Assembly (NCBI GenBank): GCA_963920665.1
Contig: OY987265.1
Location: forward strand, 6,949,001 to 7,013,000
DNA: 64,000 nucleotides
Origin: Straminergon stramineum
Lineage: Eukaryota; Streptophyta; Bryopsida; Hypnales; Calliergonaceae
Direction of reading: 5' to 3'
In this document: in pieces, positions 11,801 to 23,607 of the stretch
Position numbering within the stretch: the first letter of the stretch is position 1
Layout of the letters: every line of letters starts with the position of its first letter
Position numbers and translations under genes: made by a program
The notes under the pieces: generated by a model
Told to the model about the DNA's origin: nothing
Database searches by the model: none
The model's input: only the letters and a program-made list of their open reading frames with translations

Positions 11801-13275
11801 ATTCAGAAGGAGGGTCCGGGGGAGTCCCGACAGTAATGCTCGCAGGACAACACAATAAAAATCGGAATAGGTAACCATAATACCTTGAGATGAATCTTTA
11901 GAGGGTGGTTGCCCTGGACCAGCAAGGATTAACAGCGCTTCACCAATGTGAAAGTCAAACCCTAAAACTCCATCCGGATGTTGCTTTTTGGCACTCCACT
12001 GCACCGTCGATGCAGTTGCTGCCTCGTACTTGTCCGCCTTGCGAGTATGGTAAAGCATTCCATCGGACGATAGTGCCACTACCTCATACCTGCACACTCC
12101 AGACACTAAAAATGAGACTAAACCTCCTGACGATACGCCAGCTCAAAATGTCTATAAATTAAGTCTCCATACGAGAATCGAAACAGTAAGATAGGCAGCG
12201 ATTCTCACGATCGATATCCACGACCACAACTCCTGATCTTCTACCAGCAATTACATGACAATGTTCGGATCTTACCCTTTCTCCGATGTGCGGTACGCAA
12301 CAAGACCACGAACTTCACCACATTTGGCTAGGGTCAGGCTGTCCACCTCCTGTCCGCTAGCACTGAGATAACGAAGATTTCCCGAAGAGGTGACTACCAC
12401 GAGCATATCCCAATCCTCCAACCACGCTCCCTGTGCGAATGCTTCCGTTGCGGATGCCCCTACAGTCCCACAATATAACAGTTAAGAATGTTTATGATTA
12501 GGGTAGATTTAATTCTGTAGTTGACATTTATACTGAAGAGTCAGAATCATTAGGTGTCTACGTTATATCAGCTAAAATTCTCGCCGAATTCCAAATTGCA
12601 AGCTCGTTAAGGAAAATTTCTGCTGAGGAACAATTTAAATCTTAAGTCGACATTTCTTCAGTGACAATGAAGAGTCATGGTCATTAGGTATAGTAGTTAT
12701 TTCAGCACAAAACCCTCACAGAAATCCAAATTGCGTGCTCAGTCTACTCAGGTTCGATTTAAATCTCTACTCAACATTCATAAAGCTACACTGAAGAGTC
12801 ACAGTCATAAGGCGAATAAGTTACATCAGCACAAAGCCCTCGCCAAATTCCGAATTGCGTGCTCTGTGCAGCTGAAGATGAAGCAAACTTACCTCGATAG
12901 ACTCCCACGGGGTGTTTGAAGCCATCCACATCGGACAGGATGACGACCGTGCCGTGGCGCAGGATGGCGACGAACTTGGCCGAGGGCGAAACAATGGGAC
13001 GTGGGAGGACTCCATCTAGCTCTGATGTCGCACCTGCGCAACCAGCGATGAGGTTAAGAAAAGAAAAAGAATTTTGAGGCGGAAGCGATCAAAGAGCAGC
13101 AAGGGGGAAATGGGAATGGAATCACACCTGTAGAACGGAGCCAGGGATTGAGACGGTGCCAGAAGGGGCTGGCGAAGGTGGTACTGGGAAGCTCATTGGG
13201 ATCGGGAGGAGAGAGGGAAGAGAGTGGGAAGAGTTGGAATTGAGAAGGGGAAGGGGAGGGGGAGGGAGAGGCCAT
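5841..13275 (-). CDS. MIP2: MIP2/NBAS-like vesicle-tethering complex subunit (Sec39 domain), eight exons
   Basis: Exons: 13275-13128, 13033-12893, 12459-12276, 12089-11876, 11786-10777, 10652-9461, 8930-8571 and 8327-5841, about 1,911 codons. Phases agree at every junction. The weakest point is the donor at 11876 (ATG|GTTACC); the nearby AAG|GTATTA would break the frame. The N-terminal third is beta-propeller-like, with stretches such as AKFVAILRHGTVVILSD and VEWTFNEALMVARRDG. From YFPKEYAYFCSANLQ onward it is helical and matches the Sec39 region; VKLPMLGVSLLPLEFRQVKD in the last exon is typical of the plant family. Arabidopsis MIP2 works with MAG2 and MIP1 in a Dsl1/NRZ-type tether that receives Golgi-derived retrograde vesicles at the ER. 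The product appears shorter than the flowering-plant protein as I remember it. The start ATG at 13275 opens a Ser/Pro-rich leader. No frameshift or stop was seen, and the gene should be functional. Confidence 0.88.
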
Positions 13276-13540
13276 GGTGGCATGCTTCAATCCGCCGCGA
13301 TGCAACAACAAGCCATGGCCGCGAGGGCACTAAGTCCCCGAAACACACAGACAGACAGAGAGAAGCGGAGAAACAAGAAGAAAAAGAAGTTGACGAAGAA
13401 GTGAAGCACATCATCGACGACGACGACGACGACAACGAAGCACAACTCCCGTCTGTTCAGGGCCGGTGACTCAGGGCCGCTCTCCAATCAGAATTGTCCT
13501 ATTAGTGCAGATGCAAAATTAGTGTCCCTTATAACATTAA
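13276..13540. other. MIP2 upstream region with GAC-repeat leader
   Basis: This GC-richer stretch precedes the MIP2 start and is probably its 5' leader and core promoter. It holds a short GAC/GTC trinucleotide run near 13415-13435 and a purine-rich segment near 13355-13400. The ORFs over it on both strands are low-complexity products of these runs. Confidence 0.4.
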
Positions 13541-14109
13541 CCCTTAAATGCTCTGACGTCCATTTTTTGGACGATGAACAGATTGAATCTCAAGTTTCAT
13601 CCTCCTAACTACTTGGATGAAAGTTATTCGAATTTGTGGACATACATTATCAAGTTATTGTCCTATCTAAGGGTTGGATTTGGTGTTACTAGAGTACATA
13701 TTTTTCTAAAATTACCAATGTGTAAGTATGTCAAGTGGTCAAATTGCATTGAATCTAGTTCAAAATTGGATTTGCCAAAATGAAGTCATAGATAGGAAGA
13801 ACACAAAAATTTCAAAAAATCACCATGTGGAGAGAACCTCATTTCAAATCCATTCCAACAAATTTTACTCAAAAAATGATAATACTTTGGTTGTAATCGA
13901 ATTTTGAAGGAATTTTGGAATTTCTCTTTCAAAATTTATAGAAAAAAATTGGTGATAACATTGGTGAATCTAACCATATAGATGGAATCTAAAAATCAAA
14001 ATCTACACCTTTTATTTCTATACCAATTCCAAAGTATGCTTCCAAATAGCACTATATAATGATTCTTCTCGAATCGTCAATTTTGGAGATGAATCTAGAC
14101 GTTTAGGGG
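13541..14109. mobile_element. TTAA-flanked inverted-repeat element E1 (piggyBac-like), 569 bp
   Basis: TTAA at 13537-13540 precedes CCCTTAAATGCTCTGACG, and the far end reads CGTTTAGGGG followed by TTAA at 14110-14113. The termini are therefore CCCTTAAATG and CCCCTAAACG in inverted orientation. The interior is AT-rich and non-coding. The same terminal motif recurs in the other TTAA elements of this window. Confidence 0.6.
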
Positions 14110-14113
14110 TTAA

Positions 14114-16640
14114 TGCCAGTACTCTGTAGTACAAATTTTATGTTTTTTGGAAATTGATACAATATTGGCACAAGAAAGTAATGTTTCGGCATATATATTA
14201 TTAAATTGTACCATTATCAAAAGTAACATATGAAAAATAGTGTGAATATGGTAATTTAGTGTCACATGCACTAATGGAATAAATTAGTGTAGCTGAATCA
14301 TCAAAGCTTGATGCAACATGGAGGGAGGTTGTACATTTTTTGCCTCTTTGCTATAGAGGAAACAAAAAGGCTAATTTTTGTAAATAAAATTTAAGTTTTT
14401 TTCTTACAAAATAGTCAAATTTTTATTCTATTTTATACCCAACAACCAAATTTTATCTTGTTACCACCTACTTTCATATGCATATCCTTGTTGGCTACTT
14501 TTTGAAAATGAAAAAAATTGTTGTAAGGGAATAAGCTTAATCCTTGCAATAAAAACATCCATTGTAGTCATTTTGGTCATTGCTCACACTTACACTTATA
14601 AAATTCACATTTTATTTATAGTAAAACAAATAGGCAAATCTAAGAATATTTCACATTACTTTTAATCAAATCATTTCTAACAAAAAAAAATTTGTATATT
14701 ACAAGAGTTTAAAAAAAATAACATAAAATTTTTCATTTTTATTTCTAAAAAGGACTATATCTTTTCATTTTGATGCTAATGTAGCTATGTTTATTTCCTA
14801 CACTATTGCAATGATAATCTGAAAAAGTCCATCAAGAATGAAGAATAATGAGTGGATATTTTACCTACATCATTGTATTGATTGATTTCATAAAATTGTC
14901 ACTACTCAATGTACTTCTAACCCTTTCAACCTTGATTCTATGCTATCATCTTGCAGACCTAAGTACAAGTTTTACTACGTGAAGATGCTATATAGCAAAA
15001 TTGAGTACAAGAGTAGGGGTGGCAATTGAGTTTGGGGCCATTTGGGGGTTATCTACCCTAAAAGTCTCATTAAAAATTCAATTCTAGCTTTCAAAAGCTT
15101 TGTCTAAATTTTATTTAACCATTAAGACTCTAAACAATTTTTCTTGATAAATGCAATTTCAATGTCTATCTACAAAATTGACACTGATTTCTATAGTAAC
15201 ATAGAACTCAAATCTAAACATCAACTTCCTATCACCTATTTTTTGAAATGATCAACATTTATGTAAAAAATATTTTTCACTTATTAAGAATACTACAATT
15301 TTATTAATCCCTTATGTAAGGGCTACATTTTGCTTGATAGTGAAAATTTGACTTCAAGGTTATATCTAAAGGTGTTTATGAAATAAAAAATAAAATAATT
15401 CATTGAGAAAAATTTGCACTATTTTCCATTACTATTTATAATTTGGAAAAAAAATTCAAATTAATCCCTAAAACTTGTGACTTTTTAATGTGAAAACCTA
15501 AGGCACATTTTGGGTATAAATTGTGAAAAACTACCACTTTCAAGGGCAGTGAGAAAAAAATGAAAAAAAGGGTTTTATCCAAATTCAACTTTCCAAATTT
15601 GTACTAGACTATTATGGAAATTTGTGGAAAAATTCAAAAACTTTGACCACATGGATTGAAAGATTATAACATTCAATGTTAGAAGAAAAAGGTTTTTATA
15701 CGATCTTGCCCGACAAGGCCAAAAGACTTTAACTCCTCCTAATGTGAGATTTTTATACTATCCATGGTTGTTTTTCTTTTTACAATTTCATCTTGTATCA
15801 TGTAAGTTATATACTTGCCAAATTTAAGAAGTAAAGGAGGAGTTTTGCAAATATTACCCTTGATAATTCTCGGGGTTATCTGGGGTAAAAGTAAAAAATG
15901 TCCCCTATTTTGAGCCATGTCTAGGGTATGATCTAGATCTACCTCAAGTAATTTAGGGTCTTTGATTGCAAATGTGAACTTAGAATTTGCAAAAAAAATA
16001 ATGTGCAAAAAATAAAAAATTCTTGCATTTTCTCCAAGGTAAATCTGCTTCTACAAGGCCGAGGGTTGCTATTATGTGAGCATAGGAGTGTGAGCCCATG
16101 AGCCTATAATACTACATACCTATATTATAGGTGTGTATATCATAGAAACCATCTATGATTATAGGATATATATGCTACAAATATTTATATTATAGGTGTT
16201 TATGATACATACACCTTCTTAGTGTATGATATCTATATTATAGGTACCTATAATGTAAGTTCAATGCTCACTAGGGCTTTTTTTTTTATTAGTGTCCCCT
16301 ATATTGGCCTCACTACACATGCCAGATTTTGGAGGGACAGATTCACATTGATCAGATTTTGATGGATCTGGCAAAATTTCTCCAAAAAAAGGCCCTCATG
16401 TTCATAAGCTCGCATTCATGGGCTCACATACTGATACCATTGCTGCAAGAACCAATTCAAATGAAGGATTTAGGCCCAGTTTATACTAGGCCTGGGGCTA
16501 GATGGAAGGCCAACTAGATTTGCCTTCAATCTGGCCCTCAATCCGGCCCCAGTTACTATAAAGTCCTTCGGCCAGATTTCAAAGCCCAATTTCTAATTTA
16601 TGTGTTCTTGGCTTTTCTTAATGCTCAATTAAAAAAATGT
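14114..16640. other. AT-rich intergenic DNA
   Basis: No coding region is supported. Around 16090-16260 a TATATTATAGGT-like motif recurs several times in both orientations, giving AT-rich imperfect palindromes. At about 16456 lies a GGCCCAGTTTATACT motif that matches two inverted motifs near 18.7-18.8 kb. Confidence 0.4.
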
Positions 16641-17000
16641 AAAAATATGCATCTTTTCCTTTATCTTCCTTTCTTTCCTTCAAAAAAAGTCTCTCTTTTT
16701 TCTTTTATCTTTTTTCCCCTACTTATTCTATTCCAAAAATAGAAGAGAGAGTTTTTTACTTTCTTTTAACCTTTTCTTTTCTATTCCTATTTATCCTATT
16801 TCAAGATGAAAAAAATGGAAGAGATAATTTTTTCTTTTTTTTAAAACTTTTCATTTCTCTTCCTGTTCTTCTATTTGAAAGAAATATTTTTTTACTTTAT
16901 TTGAACCTTTTCCATTCTCTTTCTATTTTTTGTATTTAAAAAAATAGTTTTTAATATTATTTGGAATTTTCCCCTTTTTCGTCCTATTTTTTCTTATTCT
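16640..17000. repeat. Pyrimidine-rich imperfect tandem repeat, unit about 60-65 bp
   Basis: The plus strand is almost entirely C and T. Four degenerate units can be followed: each has a GAGAGAGTTTTTTACTTT-like start, then AACCTTTTC, then CTATTCCTATTT or a variant. Indels separate the units. Nothing suggests coding. Confidence 0.45.
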
Positions 17001-17224
17001 TTTTATTTTTCAAAATCATACTTAAATGAAAGCAAACTTCATTTATATATACTTTCTGGATTATTTGTTTATTGAATATACATTGAGTCACATTCTCTAT
17101 TCTCCTATTTTGGCAACATGGTGACTACTCAAAAGTATAATGTAAATCAATAAATGCATAAGGTAGTTTGCTCTAATGACACAATGGTACATTTTGTTTT
17201 CTTCGATGTACTAGGAATGTACAT

Positions 17225-17430
17225 TGAAGGAGGTGATTACTATAGTGACCATTGCGTTTCAACTTCAAAATTTAGGGACTACTTATGCAAAGGTCCAGAA
17301 AATATGAAATGACTTGGATTAGATGCCAAATTCAATTTTATTCCTACTACAATCCATTGAATTTTTTTAAAAAGAGTCCAACTTCCTTGAAAAGGCAATC
17401 AGATCTTAAATGATGCTTGAAGAGTGGACT
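17225..17430 (+). repeat. Dispersed repeat D, copy 1 (empty sites for two other elements)
   Basis: This segment aligns with 44240-45990 (once the inserted elements are removed) and with 60950-61160. Landmarks are TTTCAACTTC, CAAAGGTCCA, ATGAAATGACTTGGATTAGATGCC and AAAAGGCAATCAGATCTTAAATG. It lacks the TTAA element at 44331-45255: its site reads TGAA at 17305-17308. It also lacks the TA-flanked MITE present at 61157: the site is TA at 17407-17408. It is therefore a useful unoccupied reference for both. Confidence 0.6.
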
Positions 17431-18125
17431 ACCTTACTTTGGAAGAACTATTTTAGAACATAGAAATATAATATGGTATCTAAATGTCGCGTTCTTTGGT
17501 GTACATGAACTTTCTTTCAAAAACCAACAATAAAATAGAAAATTATGAACAATCCACTAATGGTAACTTCTTGGAAATAGGCAATTAAATTTATTTCAAA
17601 TAGTTAAATGATATAAAATCCTTTTTTCATTTAACTATTTGAAGTTAATTGAATTTTTTAATAAATTAGCAAGAAAGATAATTGGTAAGCCAAGCAAGCC
17701 TTTCTTAATCATGACTTTCTTAAATTAATTATTGTATTAAGAAAGATTAACAAATTACTAGAGCACCAAATTAAGAAATGTGTGGTAATTAATTTCATTT
17801 TTTAATAAATTACCAGCCTACACAAAAAATAAATAAATTACAAATCCTTATCTAGAAATCAATAAATGCCTGGTATTTAATTGAATTTCATTTGGCTTGA
17901 TGAAACAACCTTCAGGCCAGATAGGCAAGGCCAAACAAGGCAGATAGGGAAGAACAAACAATCAAGTAAGAAGCACAATGAGGGTGTTTCTAAGAAAAAC
18001 ATATAAGTAAAAATAAATTTCTGAAAATCAATCGTAGAGATTTGTATGATCTAGCGGAGGAGCCCAATTTAGCACCAATTTGGCCCTAGATGGGAGTTCG
18101 GGCCACCCCAAACCCCATCCTCATG
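17431..18125. other. AT-rich intergenic DNA without features
   Basis: Only short stop-rich frames occur. Near 17930 and 18060 there are short GGCC-rich patches that resemble the GGCC/TTTATACT motifs around this region, but I could not resolve an element. Confidence 0.3.
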
Positions 18126-18126
18126 A

Positions 18127-18620
18127 ATGTAAAACAGACCATTGTGGTCAAAATGAGGAGTTTGTACTCATGCCAATGCTGAAATTTTATAATTTTTTTC
18201 CACATCAAAACAAGTGTGAGAAACATTGAGAGCATTTGGAATTATAATTTCTTGACAAAGTATGAATTTGCTATGAATTTTTGAAGTATTTAGCCCATCA
18301 CGGCCCAAAAGATTCTGTAGACTACTCCAAAACCAACAAAATTTGTATCCATGATGCTCATCTTACACACCTAATGCAATCACAATAATTTTTAACATGG
18401 AAGGCCTAAAGAAGTCACTTCTTACAATCAAATTATGCTGAAAAGTTAGAAGTTCCTAATGCAATCACTAATAGTTCCATTACTATTAGGTAAGACATTG
18501 ATTGTGGCTTAAATCTCATTTACCAATAAAGCCCATGATGATTTTCGGAAAACCCCACAATGGAGCCATTCTCTAGGTGTTGACTATGGGCTCTTTTGAC
18601 CACAATGGACTATTCTACCT
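18127..18620. mobile_element. TA-flanked MITE family C, copy 1 (about 490 bp)
   Basis: This copy aligns with 61157-61628 and with the interrupted copy at 35016-39310. Landmarks include GTATGAATTTGCTATGAATT, AACCAACAAAAT, CTCATCTTACACACC and GACATTGATTGTGGC. The left terminus is worn (AATGTAAAACAGACCATT), and the right end reads GGACTATTCTACCT followed by TA. The non-coding interior, short inverted termini and TA flanks fit a Tc1/mariner-like MITE. Confidence 0.65.
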
Positions 18621-18689
18621 TACTCCCTTGGGGTCAAGAAGTTTGGCGCCAAAATCATACCACCTAAGGTGGCACATAGGATGAGTTGT

Positions 18690-18815
18690 AGTTCAATCCA
18701 GCCTCAAGTATAAAGGCCTTGGGCCTGATTTGGAGAAATTGAGTGATCCTATTGGTTCAAACTTGGAGAGTTCTAGCCGGCCTATAGTTTGGCCCCAAGT
18801 ATAAATTGGCCGTAA
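18690..18815. repeat. Two GTATAAA..GGCC termini, inverse of a motif at 16.46 kb
   Basis: CCTCAAGTATAAAGGCC (about 18701-18717) and CCCCAAGTATAAATTGGCC (about 18791-18810) are inverse versions of GGCCCAGTTTATACTAGGCC near 16456-16480. They could be right ends of one or two DNA transposons with GGCC termini, but target duplications are not clear and family C lies between them. Confidence 0.3.
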
Positions 18816-18820
18816 TAGAA

Positions 18821-19488
18821 TTCTAACGTCCTCCAATAGAATTCTATTTAGTCTTGTTGAGTGTGTACCTTCAAAAGTACAAATGACCCACTTGATTTTT
18901 TCCATTGATGATTGTATGAAGGGATGAAGTTAGGAAGCTACAAGGAAATGACTGGGACGGCCATTAAATACGGGTCAACCTTTTTTTTATAAAATATGAT
19001 TTAAGACATGTACCACAGACATACATTTGTGGTCACTTAGCAAACATTAAGGTAGAACCTGATTTTAGTACCCCTTGTTGTTGTCACCCCTTTTTTTCCC
19101 GGTACCTTCCAATGGCACCGACCTCGCTCTACCCACTGGTTGAATGCAGTAAGATAAGTGAGGGTTGCTGCCTAGTAGTTGCTGCCCCAGACGATGCGTA
19201 GCTAGTGCTTGCTCGCATATCTCTCAATCGGAGGTCATCTTATGATTGTTGCGAATTCGTAATATCACACCTTCACTGTTAGGGTGCAGATGGAAGCTGC
19301 TGTGAGCGAGCGAGCCATTTGGGGATTGTTGGCGAGCAGCAATGCAGTATTTGTGATTCCTAGGGCTTGTGGACGAGCTCCGCAAGTGTAGCCGGGGCGG
19401 AGCTCTTGTAGAGGCTGGTGTGTGTAGCTGGTGCAGTTTGTTGTTGACGGTGTTTGTGTGGAGCTGCGCATCTTCTCCTTCGCGAGTC
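18821..19488. other. Upstream region of locus Xa
   Basis: AT-rich to about 19080, then GC-richer up to the Xa start codon, as expected for a promoter and 5' leader. This sequence and Xa exon 1 are absent from the second copy of the locus at 49.6 kb. ORFs on either strand here lack domain signals. Confidence 0.35.
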
Positions 19489-20984
19489 ATGATGTCGAAA
19501 TCTCATCCGAAATCTCTCCCGAAATCTCGCAAGCCAAGCCGGTCGAAGGGAAAACATGGTGGGCGCACAGCCAAGGCGCCCATGGAGGAGCGGAAACCGG
19601 CAGCGAAGACCGTGAAAGAGGAGAACCCATTGTATCACTATGTTCTGGAGTTTTTCTTGCTATTATGGAAGCTTGGCCGAATGCCCATCAGTTTTAGGCC
19701 AAGAGAAAAAAAGAAGGAGCCATCGTTGTCGATTGAAAGACCGGTAAGTTAACGTGGGTACTCTTGGTTAGACTACGGTGGCCCTCTTTTGCACGAGCTA
19801 CAAGTGGGAAGTCCACTACGGTCATAGTCTCAAGGTTTTTTTAATCGTTCAAGAATGATTGCTGTGAATTCAGCTTTCTATTGTTACATTTCGTTACTTC
19901 CTTGGGACCATTTAGACTTAGGGTCAGCTCTTAGGGTTAGGACTAAGACAGAGGTACTTTGTGACAAACCCTATTTCCAGAGAAAGAATGAATCAAACGC
20001 TACTTGTCTGAACATTTGACATATGTTTTGCTAGTCACTATAGTCGACTATAGAACTTCCTATTTTCAGCTTGCGCACCATTTACCGGTTGTGAATATGG
20101 TCAGACCCACTCCAAGGAATGCTGAGGAAGGGATTGTAAAGTTTTGGAAGCGTGTAAGGTATCTCTAACTGTCTGGTGAAACTCTACTAGCACAAAGCAT
20201 TCCAGAAATTAGAAGTGGAAATGATCTGTAGCGTGGATTTCCTCTGGGAGGAGTAATTAAATTAGATTACGTAGAGCTTCACGACCCATGACGCGTGTGC
20301 AGGATGCCGCTTGGTCTTCTTCTGCCCTGGCTGCACCCTCTGGGGTGAGTGTCGCTGCTAAGCGTGCAAGTGAGGAGCAAACAGAGGGGCCTGCAGTAGA
20401 TATTCTTTCCTTTGGTAAGTATTCTGTTTCATATTGACCAAAGTGATTTGCATTAGCAACCACCCAGAAGAAAAAACGATTACCGTGTAGCTAGTGGCTT
20501 GCATCATCGAGGATGTTTCTAGGTGCTGCAATTTAGTTATGGTTTAACATGTGTACTTGCCTGTAAGCAGGTACCGTCAATGACAAGGACCCGTGCCATG
20601 CCCCTAATTTGACTGGTGATAGTAATGAGGCGTCGAAACTGGACCCAGAAGTACTTGAATCAGTATTTTCAAGTAATGGGGTATGGGTCGGTAAGTACTT
20701 ATCTGGTTTCCTTGGCAGTTCAGCGTCCCTGCCGTAACCGTCCTATGGTATTTCGTATTTGCTAACTAGTTAGTTCGAGCTCCTACACTGAAAACTCTCT
20801 CTAGCTTGAATAATAGGAATTTCTAACCTTATACTAATTAGTATCTAAATGCTCAACCTTTCACCCTGCAGAGGTTTATTATTTTGTATGTCCATTTTCA
20901 ACGGATATTCATTGTGGAATCTTGAAGGAAGATTTCTGTAACATGGAAAGAAGAATTAATGCTTTAAGCGAATCGATGGGATAG
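19489..20984 (+). CDS. Unknown protein Xa, five exons, about 227 residues
   Basis: Exons: 19489-19743, 20070-20153, 20303-20414, 20571-20690 and 20872-20984. All junctions are GT-AG with consistent phases (0, 0, 1, 1), which supports a real gene. The ATG at 19489 is the first in frame. The N-terminus is very basic (KSHPKSLPKSRKPSRSKGK), like a nuclear-localisation or DNA-binding tail. It is followed by ENPLYHYVLEFFLLLWKLG, then a Ser/Ala/Glu-rich middle (SSSALAAPSGVSVAAKRASE) and an acidic segment ending EVLESVFSSNG. The last exon gives a Cys-containing C-terminus. I do not recognise a family. Exons 2-5 have decayed counterparts at 49.8-50.8 kb, where exon 2 contains a stop and exon 1 is missing. 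Xa may be the 5' half of one gene with Xb downstream, or a separate transcript. Confidence 0.6.
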
Positions 20985-21025
20985 ATTTTTGTATGGAATT
21001 CCCATTATTTGTCATGATTATTTGA

Positions 21026-23607
21026 ATGATAGTGTTAGTGTGGCCTATTCGGGGAGTAAACATTGTCTGTGATGTTCAAGCGGCACACAAGGGTCGCAAA
21101 CATTTCAGCAGCCCAGTGGGTGACATGGTGCTGGTAGTAAGTTCCATGTGCACTCAGGCTGTGTCTGGGCTTCCATACCTGGTTTCGGTTTATAAGATGT
21201 CGGGTGGCCCATATGCAGGTGAACACTTTTGTCCCGATCAAGTTGGACTTCGCAAGTCGGAAACGGAAGGAGCGAGAGTTCATTTGCTTGAACCTCTACC
21301 TGTGGTAAGTGGAAGAATCCGTGAAACATATATTTTTAAAATTTATATGTTTTCTTTGTCTATAATTTAGATCTCAATTCTATTGTCCCTCTCATATATT
21401 CACGTGTCGTCTAAGAAAATTGAGGTAGGAAGAAGAGATGGATAATATTTTGGAGGTATCCTTTAACCCCTCATTGCCTAAGACCTTTTTGGGTTCAAAA
21501 ACATCATTGCTTTTGAAGTGTTATAGATCTAAATGTCATTGAGTTATAGTCAATTGTACTATCTTGTAGTGTACATGTTGTAATTGACTTGAATCAAATT
21601 TGGAGTAATTTGGCCACATAGATTGGAAGATTATAATGTTTTTGTGGTGCAAAAGGATGCTGAAATTTTCCTAGAACCACATATTGAGGTGAAATTTGAT
21701 TTCTAAACCTACTCAAATGAAAAAAACTTTAATTTGTGAAGTGATTCAAAACCAACATACAATCACATTGGTATTTGAAAATATCATTTAGTTGACTCAT
21801 TGTGTCTGCAAAATGACTTTAAAATGTCAAAAAATATCAAGAAAAGTTACAAAAGACACATGTAACGCTGAACCTACTATTATGCTTTTCAATCACTCAT
21901 GACTTTTTGGATTGATATGAAATTCTAGCCACACAAAATTAGATTAGGATGCAAAACTTTAAAAAAAAAGAGATTGGAAACAAACATTGTATGAAGATGA
22001 AACAAGCTACCAAAGTTTGCCATAATCCAAAAATGTTCAGATTTTGAATTTTGAATTTCTCCCAAACATTCAAAACAACTTGGATTGACATAAAGATTCT
22101 AGTACTGTAACTAGACTTCAAGGGGAACATAATCCAACAAATTTGATTCAAAGCAAACATTAAATGAAAGAGATACAAGCCATTGAAGTTGCAACCATCA
22201 AATGCAGTTTTGTGAACTCAAATTGAACTTGTGAACTTTGTTTGACTTCCTAAATATTAGTACATCTTGGATTGATTTGAAAAGTTTACCACACTTACTA
22301 GAAGAGAGAGTGCAAATTGTCTAACAAGTTTTTATTGAATTTGGATATTTGATGTTAAAGTTATAGCACTTTGAATTGGACTTGAAACTATGTGAGGACA
22401 CTTTTGGTCCCTAATGTGATGAGAGGTTAAGCCCAACTCTATTTTGTATTTTGTGTTTTTCCCTTAGCCTCTTATAATTAAGTTTATTCAATTATTCTAG
22501 AATGTTGGATTTTCTCCATTGATTTTGAAGTATTCTTATTTATATTATGTCAAAGGAAAAACACATCATGAAAACTAAAGTTGCACTTGAAGGATACCTC
22601 TATTGTGGATTTTCCATCATTTTAATTTGATTTTATAATTTTTTGAGTGTTCACCCTTTGCATATGGACGATATGGCACTTCGGATATTCTCATCGGTTT
22701 TCCCTTCCCAACTAAGAGTGCTTAACTAAGATGTGACTTTTTGATTAAGATCGCAGAAGACGAGATCAAATCCGAGTGGCCAGGAACCGATAGCGAAGAC
22801 TCGAAGAAAACGTATTATGGAGAGAAGAAAGAGCATGATGACCTGAAGAAAAAACGTGAAATTTCTGATAAAACGGTGGTGCTTCGTCAAGCTTTTTCAG
22901 ATTTCAGAAAGACGAAGGAATTTGAGGTCATGAATAATGAAATTAAGGAAGAGGTATGATATCATTCTATCATGTTGGTTCTGTTTCTGATACACCTGTA
23001 CCAAGTTTCTGTGTTATACCATCTTACCCTTCCATAAATGGTGTGTTTCAGGTGCTCAAGCGATTGAAGCTAGTGAAAAGGAAGAAATCAAATTTCGAAA
23101 TGATTGTCGGCAAGACCGAATATACGAAGATTCTGCGGTCGATGTTCGTCCAAAAAGTCAACATGGGCCTGAAAGAGAGTTTCTCCGATAAAGCTTGGCG
23201 TAAACGTTATTTGTTTCCAGAATTTAGCAACGGCAGTGCTGAATACCAGTGGTGGGAGCAAAACTTTGTTCATGAAATGTTAGAGAAAAGGTTGGACATT
23301 TTACGAGAGGCGGCGAAGAAGTGGAATTCGGAAAGAGATATATTCTTAGTCGTCGAACTTGTTACGGAGTTCAACTTAACAGTTCATCCCTCAACAAGCG
23401 AAAAGGATAAGGTCGAGATGTTCAGCCTTGCAACTACGATTTCCTCTCTGCGTTCTGGTGGTAAGTGGTCTGAAGCATTACTTTAGGCATTTATTGATTC
23501 ATTGTGTGGCTGCTTTCTGTTGTGAAGATTCTGGAATTAATAATTGCGCATCAAGTGTTGTGTCGAAAATGGAGGCAGGTGATTTGATTTCCCAGATGAA
23601 AATTTAA
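21026..23607 (+). CDS. Unknown protein Xb, four exons, about 323 residues
   Basis: Exons: 21026-21304, 22750-22953, 23052-23460 and 23528-23607. Phases agree (0, 0, 1). The acceptor of exon 2 is TTGATTAAG, conserved in the second copy. The ATG at 21026 is an inferred start; an upstream splice from Xa is possible. Exon 1 contains GDMVLVVSS and PYLVSVYKMSGGPYAGEHF. Exon 2 is highly charged and probably helical (KKTYYGEKKEHDDLKKKRE). Exon 3 carries YTKILRSMFVQ, EYQWWEQNFVHEMLEKRLDI and EAAKKWNSERDIF, an aromatic and charged helical region. I recognise no family. A 970-bp TTAA-flanked element sits in intron 1. The copy at 51-53 kb has stops in the counterparts of exons 2 and 3. Confidence 0.55.
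21467..22436. mobile_element. TTAA-flanked element E2 in Xb intron 1, 970 bp (weaker termini)
   Basis: TTAA at 21463-21466 is followed by CCCCTCATTGCC; the other end reads GATGAGAGG followed by TTAA at 22437-22440, so the inverse terminus is CCTCTCATCAC. The match is only about nine of eleven bases. The paralogous intron at 51.27-51.53 kb also carries a TTAACCC left end and a shared right flank but a different, shorter interior. Confidence 0.4.

Noticed and set aside
13054..13487. Several overlapping Ser- or Arg/Glu-rich ORFs
   Set aside because: They cover the first MIP2 exon and its GA- and GAC-rich leader in wrong frames; only the minus-strand frame starting at 13275 joins the rest of the gene.
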